The translations under genes were made by a program, and so were the position numbers. A DNA stretch of 64,000 nucleotides from Parafrankia discariae (GTDB taxonomy: Bacteria > Actinomycetota > Actinomycetes > Frankiales > Frankiaceae). The DNA is taken from positions 310,001 through 374,000 of the forward strand of contig NZ_KB891208.1 of the NCBI RefSeq assembly GCF_000373365.1, written 5' to 3'. Of the stretch, positions 1 through 8,913 are shown in pieces (position 1 is the stretch's first letter; the number at the start of each line of letters is the position of its first letter). The notes beneath the pieces were generated by a model. It ran no database searches. It worked only from the letters and a program-made list of their open reading frames with translations, and was not told the DNA's origin.

Positions 1-2
1 GC

Positions 3-2318
3 GCCGTGCTGTTCATCTACAACATCTTCCAACGGGGCTGGACGCTGCCGGTCCTCGGCGCGGGCATCCTCGTGCTGTCCTCGGTGGTCATCGGCGGGAT
101 CTACCCGGCGATCGTGCAGCAGTTCCAGGTCCGGCCGAACGAGGCGTCGCGCGAGGAGCCCTACATCGCGCGCAACATCGCCGCGACCAGGTCCGCGTAC
201 GGCATCGAGGACGTACAACCGGTCGCCTATCCGGCGAGCACGGGTGCGACCGCGCGGCAGATAGCCGAGGACAAGGGCACCGTCCCGAACATCCGGCTGC
301 TTGATCCGAGCAAGCTGTCGACCACGTTCCAGCAGCTCCAGCAGATCCGTGGTTACTACGGGTTCCCGCAGACCCTCGACGTCGACCGCTACACCACGAC
401 CACGGGCGGGAAGGACACGACCCGGGACTACGTGGTCTCGGTCCGTGAGCTCAACCAGGACGGCCTGGGTGAGGACCAGCGGAACTGGATCAACCAGCAC
501 CTGACCTACACCCACGGGCGGGGCTTCGTCGCGGCGCCGTCCAACACCGCCGACGAGGGCCGGCCCGCGTTCACCGAGCGCAACCTGCCGGAGACCGGCA
601 ACTTCGGGGTCACCGAGAGCCGGATCTACTTCGGCGAGATGTCCCCGGAGTACTCGATCGTCGGCACCCGCCAGGCGGAGATCGACGGCCCGGGGCCGAA
701 CGACACCCAGCTCACGACCAGCTACGACGGCGACGGCGGTGTCTCCATCGGCTCGACCTTCCGACAGGCGCTGTTCGCGCTGCGTTTCGGGGAGCCGAAC
801 ATCCTGCTCTCCGGCGACATCACCGGCCAGTCGCGCATCCTCTACGAGCGCAACCCGCGGGACCGGGTCAGCAAGGTGGCCCCCTGGCTCACCCTGGACG
901 GCGACCCCTACCCGGCGGTGGTCGACGGGCGGGTCACCTGGATCCTCGACGGCTACACCACCTCGGACGGCTACCCCTACTCGGCCCGGCGGACCTTCGG
1001 TGACGTCACCGCCGACGCCGTGACCACCCAGAGCCGCAACCGCACCCAGCAGCCCGAGAACCAGGTGAACTACATCCGGAACTCGGTGAAGGCGACCGTC
1101 GACGCCTACAACGGCACCGTGACCCTGTACGCCTGGGACGAGCAGGACCCGGTGCTGCGGACCTGGATGAAGGCGTTCCCCGACACGGTGCGCCCCAAGG
1201 CCGACATCCCGTCGGCGCTGATGGAGCACTTCCGCTACCCGGAGGACATGTTCAAGGTCCAGCGGGACCTGCTCGGGCAGTACCACGTGTCCAACCCGCG
1301 GGACTTCTACTCCCAGGAGGACTTCTGGGCGGTCTCCGACTCCCCGGACGACACCCGCGAGCCGCAGCCGCCGTTCTACGTCTACAGCCAGCTCCCCGGG
1401 CGCGACGAGCCGTCCTACAACCTGACCTCGCCGCTGATCTCGGCGCGATCGTCCAAGCTGGCGGCCTACATGGCCGTCTCGATGGATCCGGAGAACTACG
1501 GCCGGTTCACCCTGCTGCAACTGCCACCGGGTGACACGATCAACGGTCCGGTGCAGGTGCAGAACGCCATCGAGTCGAACGGTGACGTCGCCCGGCAGCT
1601 CAACCTCTGGCGCGGGGCGGGCTCGCAGACGATCGAGGGCAACCTGCTGACGCTGCCCGTGGCGGGTGGGCTGCTCTATGTGGAGCCCTACTACGTCCAG
1701 GCCCGCGGGTCGACGGGCTACCCGACCCTGCAGGGGGTCGCGGCGGCCTTCGGGGACCGTATCGGCTTCGGCTTCTCGCTCGCCGAGGCGCTCAACGACG
1801 TGTTCGGGGCCGGGGCCGGCGCGTCCGCGGCCGGGGCGGGCACCTCGGCCGCGCCGTCCACGGGCACCGAGCCGGAGGCGACGTCCCCGACACCGTCGAG
1901 CCCCGCGCCGTCGACACCGCCGGCCGGGGATCTGGCGGGCGCCGTCACCGAAGCCGAACGCGCCTACCAGGCGGGCCAGGAAGCGCTCGGGAAGAGTCCG
2001 CCGGACTTCGCCGCCTACGGCAGGGCCCAGACGGACCTCCAGGCGGCGCTGGACCGGCTGCGCCAGCTCTCACCGACGACCCCGGCGCCGCCGGCGGCGT
2101 CGTCGCCGGCGCCTTCGACGACGACGCCTTCGACGACGACGCCGGCCGCCGCCGGGCCGCCGGCCTCCGCCGCGCCCGCCTCGACGACCCGGGCGGCGCC
2201 GGCCGCCGCGGGCGGGCCGGGCGGGCGGGGGGCACCGGGCGTACCGGTGCGGCCGGCCCTCGCCGAGAGCCCACCGGCGGTCCGCCCGGTCGTCGCGCGG
2301 ACCGCGGATCCCGGCTGA
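3..2318 (+). CDS. UPF0182 family membrane protein, 5' end outside the window
   Basis: The reading frame is open from the left edge, so the gene is truncated and its true start lies upstream. The visible part begins with one hydrophobic segment (about residues 10-38, with GWTLPVLGAGILVLSS), which should be the last of the N-terminal membrane helices of UPF0182 proteins. A long soluble, probably extracytoplasmic, domain follows, with typical stretches such as NYIRNSVKATVDAYNG and PEDMFKVQRDLL. From about residue 600 the chain becomes Ala/Pro/Ser/Thr-rich to the end. Full-length family members are about 950-1000 residues. Their function is unknown. A strong hairpin follows the stop codon. Confidence 0.93.
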   Translation, partial: AVLFIYNIFQRGWTLPVLGAGILVLSSVVIGGIYPAIVQQFQVRPNEASREEPYIARNIAATRSAYGIEDVQPVAYPASTGATARQIAEDKGTVPNIRLLDPSKLSTTFQQLQQIRGYYGFPQTLDVDRYTTTTGGKDTTRDYVVSVRELNQDGLGEDQRNWINQHLTYTHGRGFVAAPSNTADEGRPAFTERNLPETGNFGVTESRIYFGEMSPEYSIVGTRQAEIDGPGPNDTQLTTSYDGDGGVSIGSTFRQALFALRFGEPNILLSGDITGQSRILYERNPRDRVSKVAPWLTLDGDPYPAVVDGRVTWILDGYTTSDGYPYSARRTFGDVTADAVTTQSRNRTQQPENQVNYIRNSVKATVDAYNGTVTLYAWDEQDPVLRTWMKAFPDTVRPKADIPSALMEHFRYPEDMFKVQRDLLGQYHVSNPRDFYSQEDFWAVSDSPDDTREPQPPFYVYSQLPGRDEPSYNLTSPLISARSSKLAAYMAVSMDPENYGRFTLLQLPPGDTINGPVQVQNAIESNGDVARQLNLWRGAGSQTIEGNLLTLPVAGGLLYVEPYYVQARGSTGYPTLQGVAAAFGDRIGFGFSLAEALNDVFGAGAGASAAGAGTSAAPSTGTEPEATSPTPSSPAPSTPPAGDLAGAVTEAERAYQAGQEALGKSPPDFAAYGRAQTDLQAALDRLRQLSPTTPAPPAASSPAPSTTTPSTTTPAAAGPPASAAPASTTRAAPAAAGGPGGRGAPGVPVRPALAESPPAVRPVVARTADPG

Positions 2319-2323
2319 GCCGG

Positions 2324-2354
2324 GCCGGGCGCCCGGGAACCCCGGGCGCCCGGC
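2324..2354 (+). terminator. rho-independent-type hairpin after the UPF0182 gene
   Basis: A perfect 14-bp inverted repeat (left arm GCCGGGCGCCCGGG) surrounds a 3-nt loop, AAC. It begins 6 nt after the stop codon. There is no U-tract, as is common in actinobacteria. Confidence 0.75.
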
Positions 2355-2384
2355 GAACCGGCCGGAAAATCGGTCCCCGCTCAT

Positions 2385-2415
2385 TTGACAGCCGGGCTCC
2401 GCGTCCCTGTATAGT
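2385..2415 (+). promoter_or_regulatory. promoter of the initiator tRNA gene
   Basis: A perfect -35 box TTGACA at 2385-2390 and a -10-like TATAGT at 2410-2415 are separated by 19 bp. The tRNA begins 15 bp after the -10. The slightly AT-richer character stands out in this GC-rich region, as expected for a strong stable-RNA promoter. Confidence 0.65.
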
Positions 2416-2430
2416 AAAGACACACACCGA

Positions 2431-2504
2431 CGCGGGGTGGAGCAGCTCGGTAGCTCGCTGGGCTCATAACCCAGAGGTCGCAGGTTCAAATCCTGCCCCC
2501 GCTA
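2431..2504 (+). tRNA. initiator tRNA-fMet (anticodon CAT)
   Basis: The cloverleaf is complete: acceptor 5' strand CGCGGGG, D-arm with GAGCAGCTCGGTAGCTC, anticodon stem CTGGG/CCCAG with loop CTCATAA (anticodon 2465-2467), and T-arm GCAGG-TTCAAAT-CCTGC. Two features mark it as the initiator rather than elongator: the unpaired first position (C1 opposite U72) and three consecutive G:C pairs at the base of the anticodon stem. The CCA end is not encoded. It has its own promoter and terminator. Confidence 0.97.
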
Positions 2505-2509
2505 CAAAG

Positions 2510-2553
2510 AAGAAATTCCCCCGAGAGAGTCACTCTCTCGGGGGAATTTCTTT
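2510..2553 (+). terminator. strong intrinsic terminator after the tRNA
   Basis: A perfect 18-bp stem (left arm GAAATTCCCCCGAGAGAG, 2512-2529) with loop TCA is followed by TTT. Two more A:T pairs extend its base. It has the classic form with a short T-run, unlike the other hairpins here. Confidence 0.92.
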
Positions 2554-2712
2554 ATGTGGATAAATCCGGTCCCGAATCGGTCACATCGGTCGGCCATCGA
2601 CCATCGGGCGAAATCTGGGACGTATCCCGCGCGGGACGTATCCCGTGGCGGCCGGCTGTCGCCGCCAGCGGTGATGGCCGGCGGATGACCGGCGGTCGCG
2701 CCCTGCCAGGGG
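2554..2712. other. short gap without a gene
   Basis: It lies between the tRNA terminator and the convergent ABC gene. It holds a 14-bp near-direct repeat around GGGACGTATCCCG (about 2618-2645). Nothing else is recognised. Confidence 0.5.
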
Positions 2713-2748
2713 GTCTAGTCGACCGCGACGGTCTAGTCGACCGCGACG
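2713..2748. repeat. 18-bp exact tandem duplication over the ABC gene stop codon
   Basis: GTCTAGTCGACCGCGACG occurs twice head to tail (2713-2730 and 2731-2748). On the minus strand each copy carries the end of the coding sequence with its TAG, so the gene end is doubled. The working stop is at 2733-2735 and its copy lies 18 bp downstream. Confidence 0.9.
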
Positions 2749-4640
2749 AATCCGCCGCTCTGGCGGCGCCACAGCCGGTCGTAGCGCCCGCCCAACTCGA
2801 GCAGCGACTCATGGGTGCCCTGCTCGGCGATCCGCCCGCCGTCCAGGACGACGATCCGGTCCATGGTCAGCAGGGTCGACAGCCGGTGCGCGATGGCGAT
2901 CACCGTCCGGGTCGCCCACAGGTCCTCCAGGGCGTCCTGGACGAGTCGCTCGCTCTCGCTGTCGAGCGCGCTGGTCGCCTCGTCCAGGACGAGGATGGGC
3001 GCGTCGCCGAGGAACGCCCGGGCCAGCGCGATCCGCTGGCGCTGCCCGGTCGAGAGCCGGATGCCCCGCTCACCGACCAGGGTGTCGTACCCCTGGGCGG
3101 TGCGGGTGACGAACTCGTGGGCGTGGGCTCGGCGCGCGGCCGCGACGACCTGCTCGTCGGTCACCCCGGCGGCGCTGCCGTAGACGATGTTGTCCCGGAT
3201 CGAGCGGTGGAACAATGTCACGTCCTGCGGGACGTAGGAGATCAGGCCGGCCAGCTGGCGGTCGTCGATCGGGATGCCGTCCAGGGCCAGGGTTCCGGCT
3301 GGTAGCGGGTAGTAGCCGAGCAGGAGCTTGAGCAGGGTCGACTTCCCGCTGCCGCTCTGGCCGACGATCCCGATCTTCTCGTTCCGGGCGATCTCCAGGC
3401 TGATGCCGTCGAGCACCGCGTGCCCGGGGGCGTCCGGGTAGGCGAAACGCAGCTCGTGGATGCCGAGCGACCGGGTGTAGCCGACCGGAGATGGTTCGTG
3501 GACGTCGGGTCGTCCGTGGACGTCGGGTCGCTCCTGGGCGGCGGGCCGTCCAGGTGCGGTGGACTGTTGGCGCCGGGCCTCCCGGACGATGTCGCGGTCG
3601 CCGAACAGGTAGTGGTAGGCCTCCTCGACCCGGGCGAAGCGCAGGTTCAGCTGCGAGACCAGCCAGACTGTGTTCCAGATGTAGTCCGAGAAGACCGCGA
3701 GGGCGGCGAGGAAGGTGGTCAGCTGCGCCAGGGTGAGGTCCCCGGCCAGGAACAGGTGCAGGTTCAACAGGATCGTCCCGGGCCCGACCAGGTAGCGCAC
3801 GACCAGGCTCATCGACGCGAAGTACACGACGTTCCACCGGAAGGACCCCGTCGCCGCCCGCAGGACGCCACGGCGCTCGGCGCGTACCCGCGCGGACTCG
3901 GCGTCCTCACGACCGAAGGACTTCACCGCGACGAAGTTCGCGATCACGTCGATGATCCGGCCGTCCAGGTCGGACGAGGTGTCGGCGGTGGCGCGCTCCT
4001 CGACGGCGACCCGCGAGACCGTCAGCCGTCCCAGCGCGAGCATCAGCAGCAGCGAGACGGTGAACGCGCAGCCGGTCGGGACGTTCACGGTGAACATGAT
4101 CACCGCGAGCGCCGGCACCCGGACCACCTGCTCGCAGTATTCCCAGTACACCGCGTTCAGGAAGTCGCGGTACTCCCGGCCGAGCGTGCCGACGTAGCTG
4201 CTGATCTTGCCGGTGAAGGTGCCGACGAAGTACGGGTAGGGCTGGGCGATCACCTGGTCGAAGACGAGGTTCTCGTAGTCGTAGCCACGGGCGAGGATCA
4301 GCCGCACCCACAGCAGCTCACCGCTGCGCCAGGACAGGTCGTGGGTGATCCCGCAGCCGATCAGCAGTGCGGCGGCCTGGTAGGCGGCACCGGTGTCGAC
4401 CGGGGTGGCGGCGAGCGCGGCCACGAACCGGCCCACGAAGATCGGTACGACGGCGAGCAGCGCGTTCGCGAGGATGAACACGCACAGCACCGCCGCCGCC
4501 CGCCAGCGGAAGGTCAGCAGGTGCGCGACGTAGGAGCGCAGGCCGGCGTGCCGACCGGAGCCGGCCGCCGGGGCCGGCCCGGCCACGGGGCTCGCCGCGG
4601 GTCCGGACGTGTCGGCCGCGGGTGAGGACGTGATCGTCAC
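2733..4640 (-). CDS. ABC exporter half-transporter (permease fused to ATPase)
   Basis: This 635-residue fused ABC exporter has an N-terminal six-helix membrane domain (about residues 35-345) and a C-terminal ATPase (about 385-630). The ATPase shows Walker A GQSGSGKST, a Q-loop (YVPQDVTLF), signature LSTGQ (a variant of LSGGQ), Walker B ILVLDEATSALD and the H-loop AHRLST. It should work as a dimer that exports a lipid, peptide or drug; the substrate cannot be read from sequence. A Pro/Ala linker with a repeated HGRPDVHE-like stretch joins the two domains. The start is GTG without an obvious ribosome site, so it could lie slightly downstream. It stands alone on its strand. Confidence 0.9.
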   Translation of the reverse strand: MTITSSPAADTSGPAASPVAGPAPAAGSGRHAGLRSYVAHLLTFRWRAAAVLCVFILANALLAVVPIFVGRFVAALAATPVDTGAAYQAAALLIGCGITHDLSWRSGELLWVRLILARGYDYENLVFDQVIAQPYPYFVGTFTGKISSYVGTLGREYRDFLNAVYWEYCEQVVRVPALAVIMFTVNVPTGCAFTVSLLLMLALGRLTVSRVAVEERATADTSSDLDGRIIDVIANFVAVKSFGREDAESARVRAERRGVLRAATGSFRWNVVYFASMSLVVRYLVGPGTILLNLHLFLAGDLTLAQLTTFLAALAVFSDYIWNTVWLVSQLNLRFARVEEAYHYLFGDRDIVREARRQQSTAPGRPAAQERPDVHGRPDVHEPSPVGYTRSLGIHELRFAYPDAPGHAVLDGISLEIARNEKIGIVGQSGSGKSTLLKLLLGYYPLPAGTLALDGIPIDDRQLAGLISYVPQDVTLFHRSIRDNIVYGSAAGVTDEQVVAAARRAHAHEFVTRTAQGYDTLVGERGIRLSTGQRQRIALARAFLGDAPILVLDEATSALDSESERLVQDALEDLWATRTVIAIAHRLSTLLTMDRIVVLDGGRIAEQGTHESLLELGGRYDRLWRRQSGGFVAVD

Positions 4641-4739
4641 CCGGGCAGCGTGACAAGGACTTCCGTTCCTCGCACCTGAATTATCACCGGAACGCCTCGC
4701 CGGGTCCGGCGGCGCGGCGGTGCTGCGGACCGCCGCGGC

Positions 4740-5075
4740 TCAGCCCGTCGGGCGCTCCGGAGTGCGCCAGGGGCTGGCCGGCCGGAGCTGGTCGGCCGCC
4801 TGCAGCAGCGCCCGGGCGAGTGAGCGGGCCTCGTCGGGGTCGAGGTACGCCGCGGCCAGGCTGTCCAGCATGGGGGCGTCGACCCGCAGCAGGACGACCG
4901 GCGCGGCGCCGGTGCTCGCGGGGGGCTCCGGCCGGACGGTGATCTCCGCCTGCCCGATCTTCGTGATCAGGATGCCGTCCCGCGGGTCATGGTGGACGAG
5001 CGCCATGGTCTCCTCATCGATCGAGCCGGAATCAACCAGTCTTAGCGAGAGGTTGGACTCCTGTTGGCTCTTCAT
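4740..5075 (-). CDS. hypothetical protein (111 aa) downstream of the Lrp regulator
   Basis: I do not recognise a family. The protein starts MKSQQESNLSLRL, has a moderately charged centre, and ends in an Ala/Leu-rich helical stretch (DEARSLARALLQAAD). It has no signal peptide or membrane segment and looks like a small cytosolic protein. Its start is 43 bp after the stop of the Lrp/AsnC gene on the same strand, so the two are probably co-transcribed. The start is ATG with a weak ribosome site. The mixed codon composition and AT-richer 5' end are compatible with a real gene. Confidence 0.6.
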   Translation of the reverse strand: MKSQQESNLSLRLVDSGSIDEETMALVHHDPRDGILITKIGQAEITVRPEPPASTGAAPVVLLRVDAPMLDSLAAAYLDPDEARSLARALLQAADQLRPASPWRTPERPTG

Positions 5076-5118
5076 GGTTGCCCGCCGGCAAGTGTTGTCG
5101 TGACGCCGACGTTCTCGG

Positions 5119-5607
5119 TCATCGGGCGCCCCAGGTGTAGGTCTGTTTGACCAGTCGCAGGTAGACGAAGGTCTCCGTCTCCCTGACCTGCGGAAGTGCC
5201 CGGATGTGGTCGTTGATGAGCGACAGCAGGTGTTCGTCGTCCTCGGCCACGAGCTCGATCAGGATGTCGAACGTGCCCGCGGTGAGGACGACGTAGTCGA
5301 CCTCCGGGAGCTGGGCGAGGGTCTCGGCCACCTGGCGGGTGTCCCCGGAGACGCGCACGCCGACCATCGCCTCGCGGCGGAAGCCGACGCGCAGCGGGTC
5401 CGTCACCGCGACGATCTGCATGATGCCGGCGTCGAGCAGGCGCTGCACGCGCTGGCGGACCGCCGCCTCCGACAGACCGACGGCCGTGGCCATCGCCGCG
5501 TAGGACCGGCGGCCGTCCTGCTGGAGCTGCTCGATGATCGCCTTGTTGATGTCGTCCAGCAGCGGTTCCGGCGTCTGGCGCTGAGCGGGCGACCTGCGTG
5601 ACTGCAC
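5119..5607 (-). CDS. Lrp/AsnC family transcriptional regulator
   Basis: This 162-residue regulator has the usual two parts. An N-terminal winged helix-turn-helix (about 18-65, INKAIIEQLQQDGRRSYAAM then VGLSEAAVRQRVQRL) binds DNA. A C-terminal RAM/AsnC ligand-binding domain (about 80-155, VGVRVSGDTRQVAETLAQL ... FDILIELVAEDDEHL) makes the dimer or octamer. The GTG start is fixed by an AGGAGG box 7 nt upstream. It is divergent from the class III aminotransferase, and a regulator of this type often controls such amine or amino-acid catabolic genes. Control of the neighbouring aminotransferase, oxidase and dehydrogenase is inferred from position. Confidence 0.92.
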   Translation of the reverse strand: MQSRRSPAQRQTPEPLLDDINKAIIEQLQQDGRRSYAAMATAVGLSEAAVRQRVQRLLDAGIMQIVAVTDPLRVGFRREAMVGVRVSGDTRQVAETLAQLPEVDYVVLTAGTFDILIELVAEDDEHLLSLINDHIRALPQVRETETFVYLRLVKQTYTWGAR

Positions 5608-5794
5608 GCGACATCCTCCTGGATGTTTCGTCCGATGGACGCCGATCGTGGGGCAAGTACTCGCTGCGCGTCATCGTATGGGCGCGGGGGCGCTGGCCTG
5701 GATATGGCATTTCTACCCCTCCGTCTCAGCGGATTCCATCGCAAATGGCGCCCTGGGGCTACGCTTTCGATAGTCGAGAGCAAGGGAAGGTGCG

Positions 5795-7252
5795 GTGACG
5801 GTGTCCAACGCGACGACTGCGACGACCACGACTCCTGCTACTCGTGAGACTCCGGCGACTCCCCGTCCTGGTGATCTGCCGCGGACCGGGGCCGCCGGGC
5901 GGGTGGCCGACCTCCTCGAGCGGGAGGAACACGCGCTGCAGGCCCGCACGCCGGCGTCCGAGGCGATGCACACCCGCGCCCTGCGGACGATGACCGGCGG
6001 GGTCCCGTCCTCCTACCAGCTGCGTGACCCCTGGCCGATCTACCTCACGCACGGCCTCGGCTCACGGGTCTGGGACGTCGACGGCAACGAGTACTCCGAC
6101 TTCCACAACGGGTACGGCTCGATGGTGCAGGGCCACGCCCACCCCGCGATCGTGCGCGCGGTGACCGAGCGGATGGCGCTCGGCTCGCACTTCGCCATGC
6201 CCACCGAGGACTCGGTGCTGGTCAGCGAGGAGCTGGCCCGCCGCTTCGGGCTGCCGCAGTGGCGCTACGTCAACTCCGGCTCCGAGGCGACCATGGACGC
6301 CATCCGCATCGCCCGCGGGGTGACCGGTCGGGACACCATCATCAAGATCTTCGGTTCGTACCACGGCCATCACGACTACGTGATGGTCTCGATCGGCACC
6401 CCCTACGGGGACATCGGGCCGGCGGACCACATGAACTCCCTGGCCTACGGGGCGGGCATCCCGCAGGCGGTGGTCGACCTGACGGTGCCGGTGCCGTTCA
6501 ACGACGCGGCGGCGATGGAACGGCGGATCGTCGCGCTCGAGGCCGAGGGGCGCAGGCCCGCCTGCGTGATCATGGAGGCGGCGATGATGAATCTCGGCGT
6601 CGTCCTGCCCGAGCCGGGCTACCTGGCGGCCGTCCGGGAGATCACCCGCAGGCACGACATCGTGCTCATCTTCGACGAGGTCAAGACCGGGCTGTGCGTC
6701 GCGGCCGGCGGCGCCGTCGAACGGTTCGGGGTGCTGCCCGACATGGTCACCCTCGCCAAGGCGCTCGGCGGCGGGCTGCCGGCCGGCGCGATCGGCGCCA
6801 CCGCGGACCTGATGGCCGCCGTCGCCGAGGACCGGGTGAAGCAGGTGGGGACGTTCAACGGCAACCCGCTGGTCATGGCGGCGGCGCGGGCCAGCCTCAC
6901 CGAGGTCCTCACCCCGGACGCGTACGCCCACCTCGACCGCCTCAACGACCGCCTGGTGGACGGCTGCACCGCGATCCTGGCCCGGCACGGCCTCGCCGGC
7001 TACGCGGTCGGGATCAGCTCGAAGGGCTGCGTCCACTTCTCCGACGCCCCGATCCGGGACTACACGTCCTTCATGGCCCACCAGAACGCGGCCCTGCCGG
7101 AACTGGCCTGGCTCTACAACGCCAACCGGCAGGTGCTGATGGCACCCGGCCGGGAGGAGGAGTGGACGCTGTCCGTCCAGCACACCGACGCCGACGTCGA
7201 CCGCTACCTGGCGAGCCTCGACGCGATGGCGGCCGACCTGGCCCGTGGCTGA
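5795..7252 (+). CDS. class III PLP-dependent aminotransferase (amine catabolism type)
   Basis: This 485-residue fold-type I aminotransferase has a glutamate-1-semialdehyde mutase-like core. The PLP site shows SGSEATMDAIRIARG, the pyridoxal-binding Asp in IFDEVKTG, and the Schiff-base lysine at residue 322 in TLAKALGGG. It is probably an omega-aminotransferase acting on a diamine or amino acid. The neighbours (amine oxidase, aminobutyraldehyde-type dehydrogenase, Lrp regulator) suggest polyamine breakdown; comparable groups occur in Streptomyces. The first 30 residues are Thr-rich (ATTATTTTPATRETP) and outside the conserved fold. The GTG start follows GGGAAGG by 5 nt; a second GTG lies 6 nt later. 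Confidence 0.88.
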   Translation: MTVSNATTATTTTPATRETPATPRPGDLPRTGAAGRVADLLEREEHALQARTPASEAMHTRALRTMTGGVPSSYQLRDPWPIYLTHGLGSRVWDVDGNEYSDFHNGYGSMVQGHAHPAIVRAVTERMALGSHFAMPTEDSVLVSEELARRFGLPQWRYVNSGSEATMDAIRIARGVTGRDTIIKIFGSYHGHHDYVMVSIGTPYGDIGPADHMNSLAYGAGIPQAVVDLTVPVPFNDAAAMERRIVALEAEGRRPACVIMEAAMMNLGVVLPEPGYLAAVREITRRHDIVLIFDEVKTGLCVAAGGAVERFGVLPDMVTLAKALGGGLPAGAIGATADLMAAVAEDRVKQVGTFNGNPLVMAAARASLTEVLTPDAYAHLDRLNDRLVDGCTAILARHGLAGYAVGISSKGCVHFSDAPIRDYTSFMAHQNAALPELAWLYNANRQVLMAPGREEEWTLSVQHTDADVDRYLASLDAMAADLARG

Positions 7253-7273
7253 CCGGTCCTGTGCCCGGCCGGC

Positions 7274-7345
7274 GGTCAGGACCCGTCGGCGGTCAGGACC
7301 CGTCGGTTGTCCGGACCCTCGGTCGTCCGGGCCCGTCGGTGGTCG
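7274..7345. repeat. degenerate 17-bp tandem repeats between convergent genes
   Basis: GGTCAGGACCCGTCGGC is followed directly by GGTCAGGACCCGTCGGT and then by two or more decayed copies (TGTCCGGACCCTCGG, CGTCCGGGCCCGTCGG). The array lies between the aminotransferase and oxidase stop codons. Whether it terminates transcription is unclear. Confidence 0.7.
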
Positions 7346-7355
7346 CCGTCGGTGG

Positions 7356-8870
7356 TCAGCGACCGCTGGTGAGGGCGGTCAGGGCCGAGCCGAGGCGGGA
7401 CGGCCGTCCGGTGCGGTTCTCGCGGGCGTCGGCGGCGGACGCCAGCAGCGCGCCGCCGTTCACGCCCAGCCACCGCAGCGGCTCGGGCTCCCAGCGCCGT
7501 CCCGAGTGGCAGACCCAGGGCAGGCCGGTGCGCTCCGAGGTACGCCCGGTGATCAGCTCGGCGAGTGTCCGGCCGGCGAGGGCGCTCGCCGTCACCCCGT
7601 CGCCCACATACCCGCCCGCGTGGGCCAGCCCGGTCTCCCGGTCCAGGTGGACGGCGGGCGTCCAGTTCCGGGGAACTCCCAGCGGGCCGCCCCAGCGGTG
7701 CGTGATCCGGGCCGACGCGGCGGCCGGGAACAGCTCGCCGAGGGTGCGCCGCAGCTGGTCGAAGACGGCCGGTTCGACGTCGAAGGACGGCCGGACCCGC
7801 GAGCCGAAGTGGTAGGGCGCCCCGCGGCCGCCGAGCACGATCCGCCCGTCTGCCGTGCGCTGCGCGTAGATGGCCACATGACGGCCGTCGCCGACGGTGA
7901 CCCGGCGCTCCCAGCCGATCTCGTCCCAGACCGCCGGCGGCAGCGGCTCGGTGGCGATCAGCAGCGAGTAGACGGGCACGAGCTCGCGGCGCAGGCCGGG
8001 CAGCGACGCGGTGTAGGCCTCCGTCGCGCGCACGATCGCGTCCGCCCGCACGACCCCGCCCTCCAGCACTACCCGGCCCGGGACGATCCGCCGGGCGCGG
8101 CTGCGCTCGAACAGGGTGACCCCGCGGCGCTCGACCGCGTCGGCGAGGCCCCGCGCGAGCCGGCCGGGGTGGAGCGCGGCGCAGTCGGGGTCCAGGACGC
8201 CGCCCTCGGCCCCGGCGACCCGCACCAGGCCCGCCACCGCGGCGGCGTCCAGCCAGGTGGGGCCGGCCTCGCGGCGCAGCCGGGCCGCCTGCGCCGGCGT
8301 GGTCGCCACGTTCAGGTAGCCGGCCTTCACGAAGTCGCAGTCGATGCCCTCCTCCCGGGCGACCGCGCCGACCTCGTCGACGGTCGCGGCGAGGGCGGGC
8401 CGCATCTGCCCGGCGAGGGCCGGGTTGGGGAACAGCGCCGAACACCAGCCGCCGTTGCGCCCGGAGGCGCCGAAGCCGGCCGTCTCCTTCTCCACCACGA
8501 TCACCCGCAGCGCGGGATGGGTGCGGGCCAGGTAGTAGGCCGTCCACAGGCCGGTGTAACCGGCGCCGACGACGCAGACGTCGGCGGTGAGCGCGCCGCG
8601 GGCCCGTGGCCGGGGGCGGCGCGCCGCCCCGTCCAGGGTGTCCGTCCACAGCGACCAACCCGTCGGGCTGACCAGCGCCCGGCGCGTCGGCGCCGGCCGC
8701 TCACCACGCTCGGTGGCTCCGCCGCCGGCGGCCCGCGTGGCTCCGTCGGTGGCCTCCGTGACTTCGCCACCGGTGGCCCGCGTGGCTTCGCCAGTGGTCT
8801 CCGTGGCTTGGTCAGCCGTCTCCGTGGCCTCGTCGGCCGCTGCTCCGGTGTCGGTGTCGGTGTCGCGCAC
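7356..8870 (-). CDS. FAD-dependent amine oxidoreductase (DAO family, PuuB-like)
   Basis: This flavoprotein has the DAO fold. The Rossmann FAD site VCVVGAGYTGLWTAYYL (about residue 92) is preceded by the conserved segment RALVSPTGWSLWTDTL, and GFGASGRNGGW matches the FAD-contacting motif of gamma-glutamylputrescine oxidase and glycine/sarcosine-type oxidases. It probably oxidises an amine to an aldehyde plus ammonia for the dehydrogenase next door. The first 65 residues are low complexity with repeated ATETA/ATRA units and are not part of the family, so the true start may be nearer residue 60. The GTG start was chosen because the frame is open. It is divergent from the dehydrogenase across 268 bp that contain a palindrome. 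Confidence 0.85.
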   Translation of the reverse strand: MRDTDTDTGAAADEATETADQATETTGEATRATGGEVTEATDGATRAAGGGATERGERPAPTRRALVSPTGWSLWTDTLDGAARRPRPRARGALTADVCVVGAGYTGLWTAYYLARTHPALRVIVVEKETAGFGASGRNGGWCSALFPNPALAGQMRPALAATVDEVGAVAREEGIDCDFVKAGYLNVATTPAQAARLRREAGPTWLDAAAVAGLVRVAGAEGGVLDPDCAALHPGRLARGLADAVERRGVTLFERSRARRIVPGRVVLEGGVVRADAIVRATEAYTASLPGLRRELVPVYSLLIATEPLPPAVWDEIGWERRVTVGDGRHVAIYAQRTADGRIVLGGRGAPYHFGSRVRPSFDVEPAVFDQLRRTLGELFPAAASARITHRWGGPLGVPRNWTPAVHLDRETGLAHAGGYVGDGVTASALAGRTLAELITGRTSERTGLPWVCHSGRRWEPEPLRWLGVNGGALLASAADARENRTGRPSRLGSALTALTSGR

Positions 8871-8891
8871 AGTGCCCGTCGCCTCCCGCTC

Positions 8892-8913
8892 CGCCGGAAC
8901 GATCGTTCCGGCG
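8892..8913. promoter_or_regulatory. 22-bp perfect palindrome, candidate operator
   Basis: The half-site CGCCGGAACGA is followed at once by its exact reverse complement. It is 21 bp upstream of the oxidase GTG and 225 bp upstream of the dehydrogenase ATG, in the 268-bp divergent region 8871-9138. A perfect palindrome of this length in front of two divergent catabolic genes is typical of a dimeric regulator site. The nearby Lrp/AsnC protein is one candidate binder; that link is inference. Confidence 0.6.
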
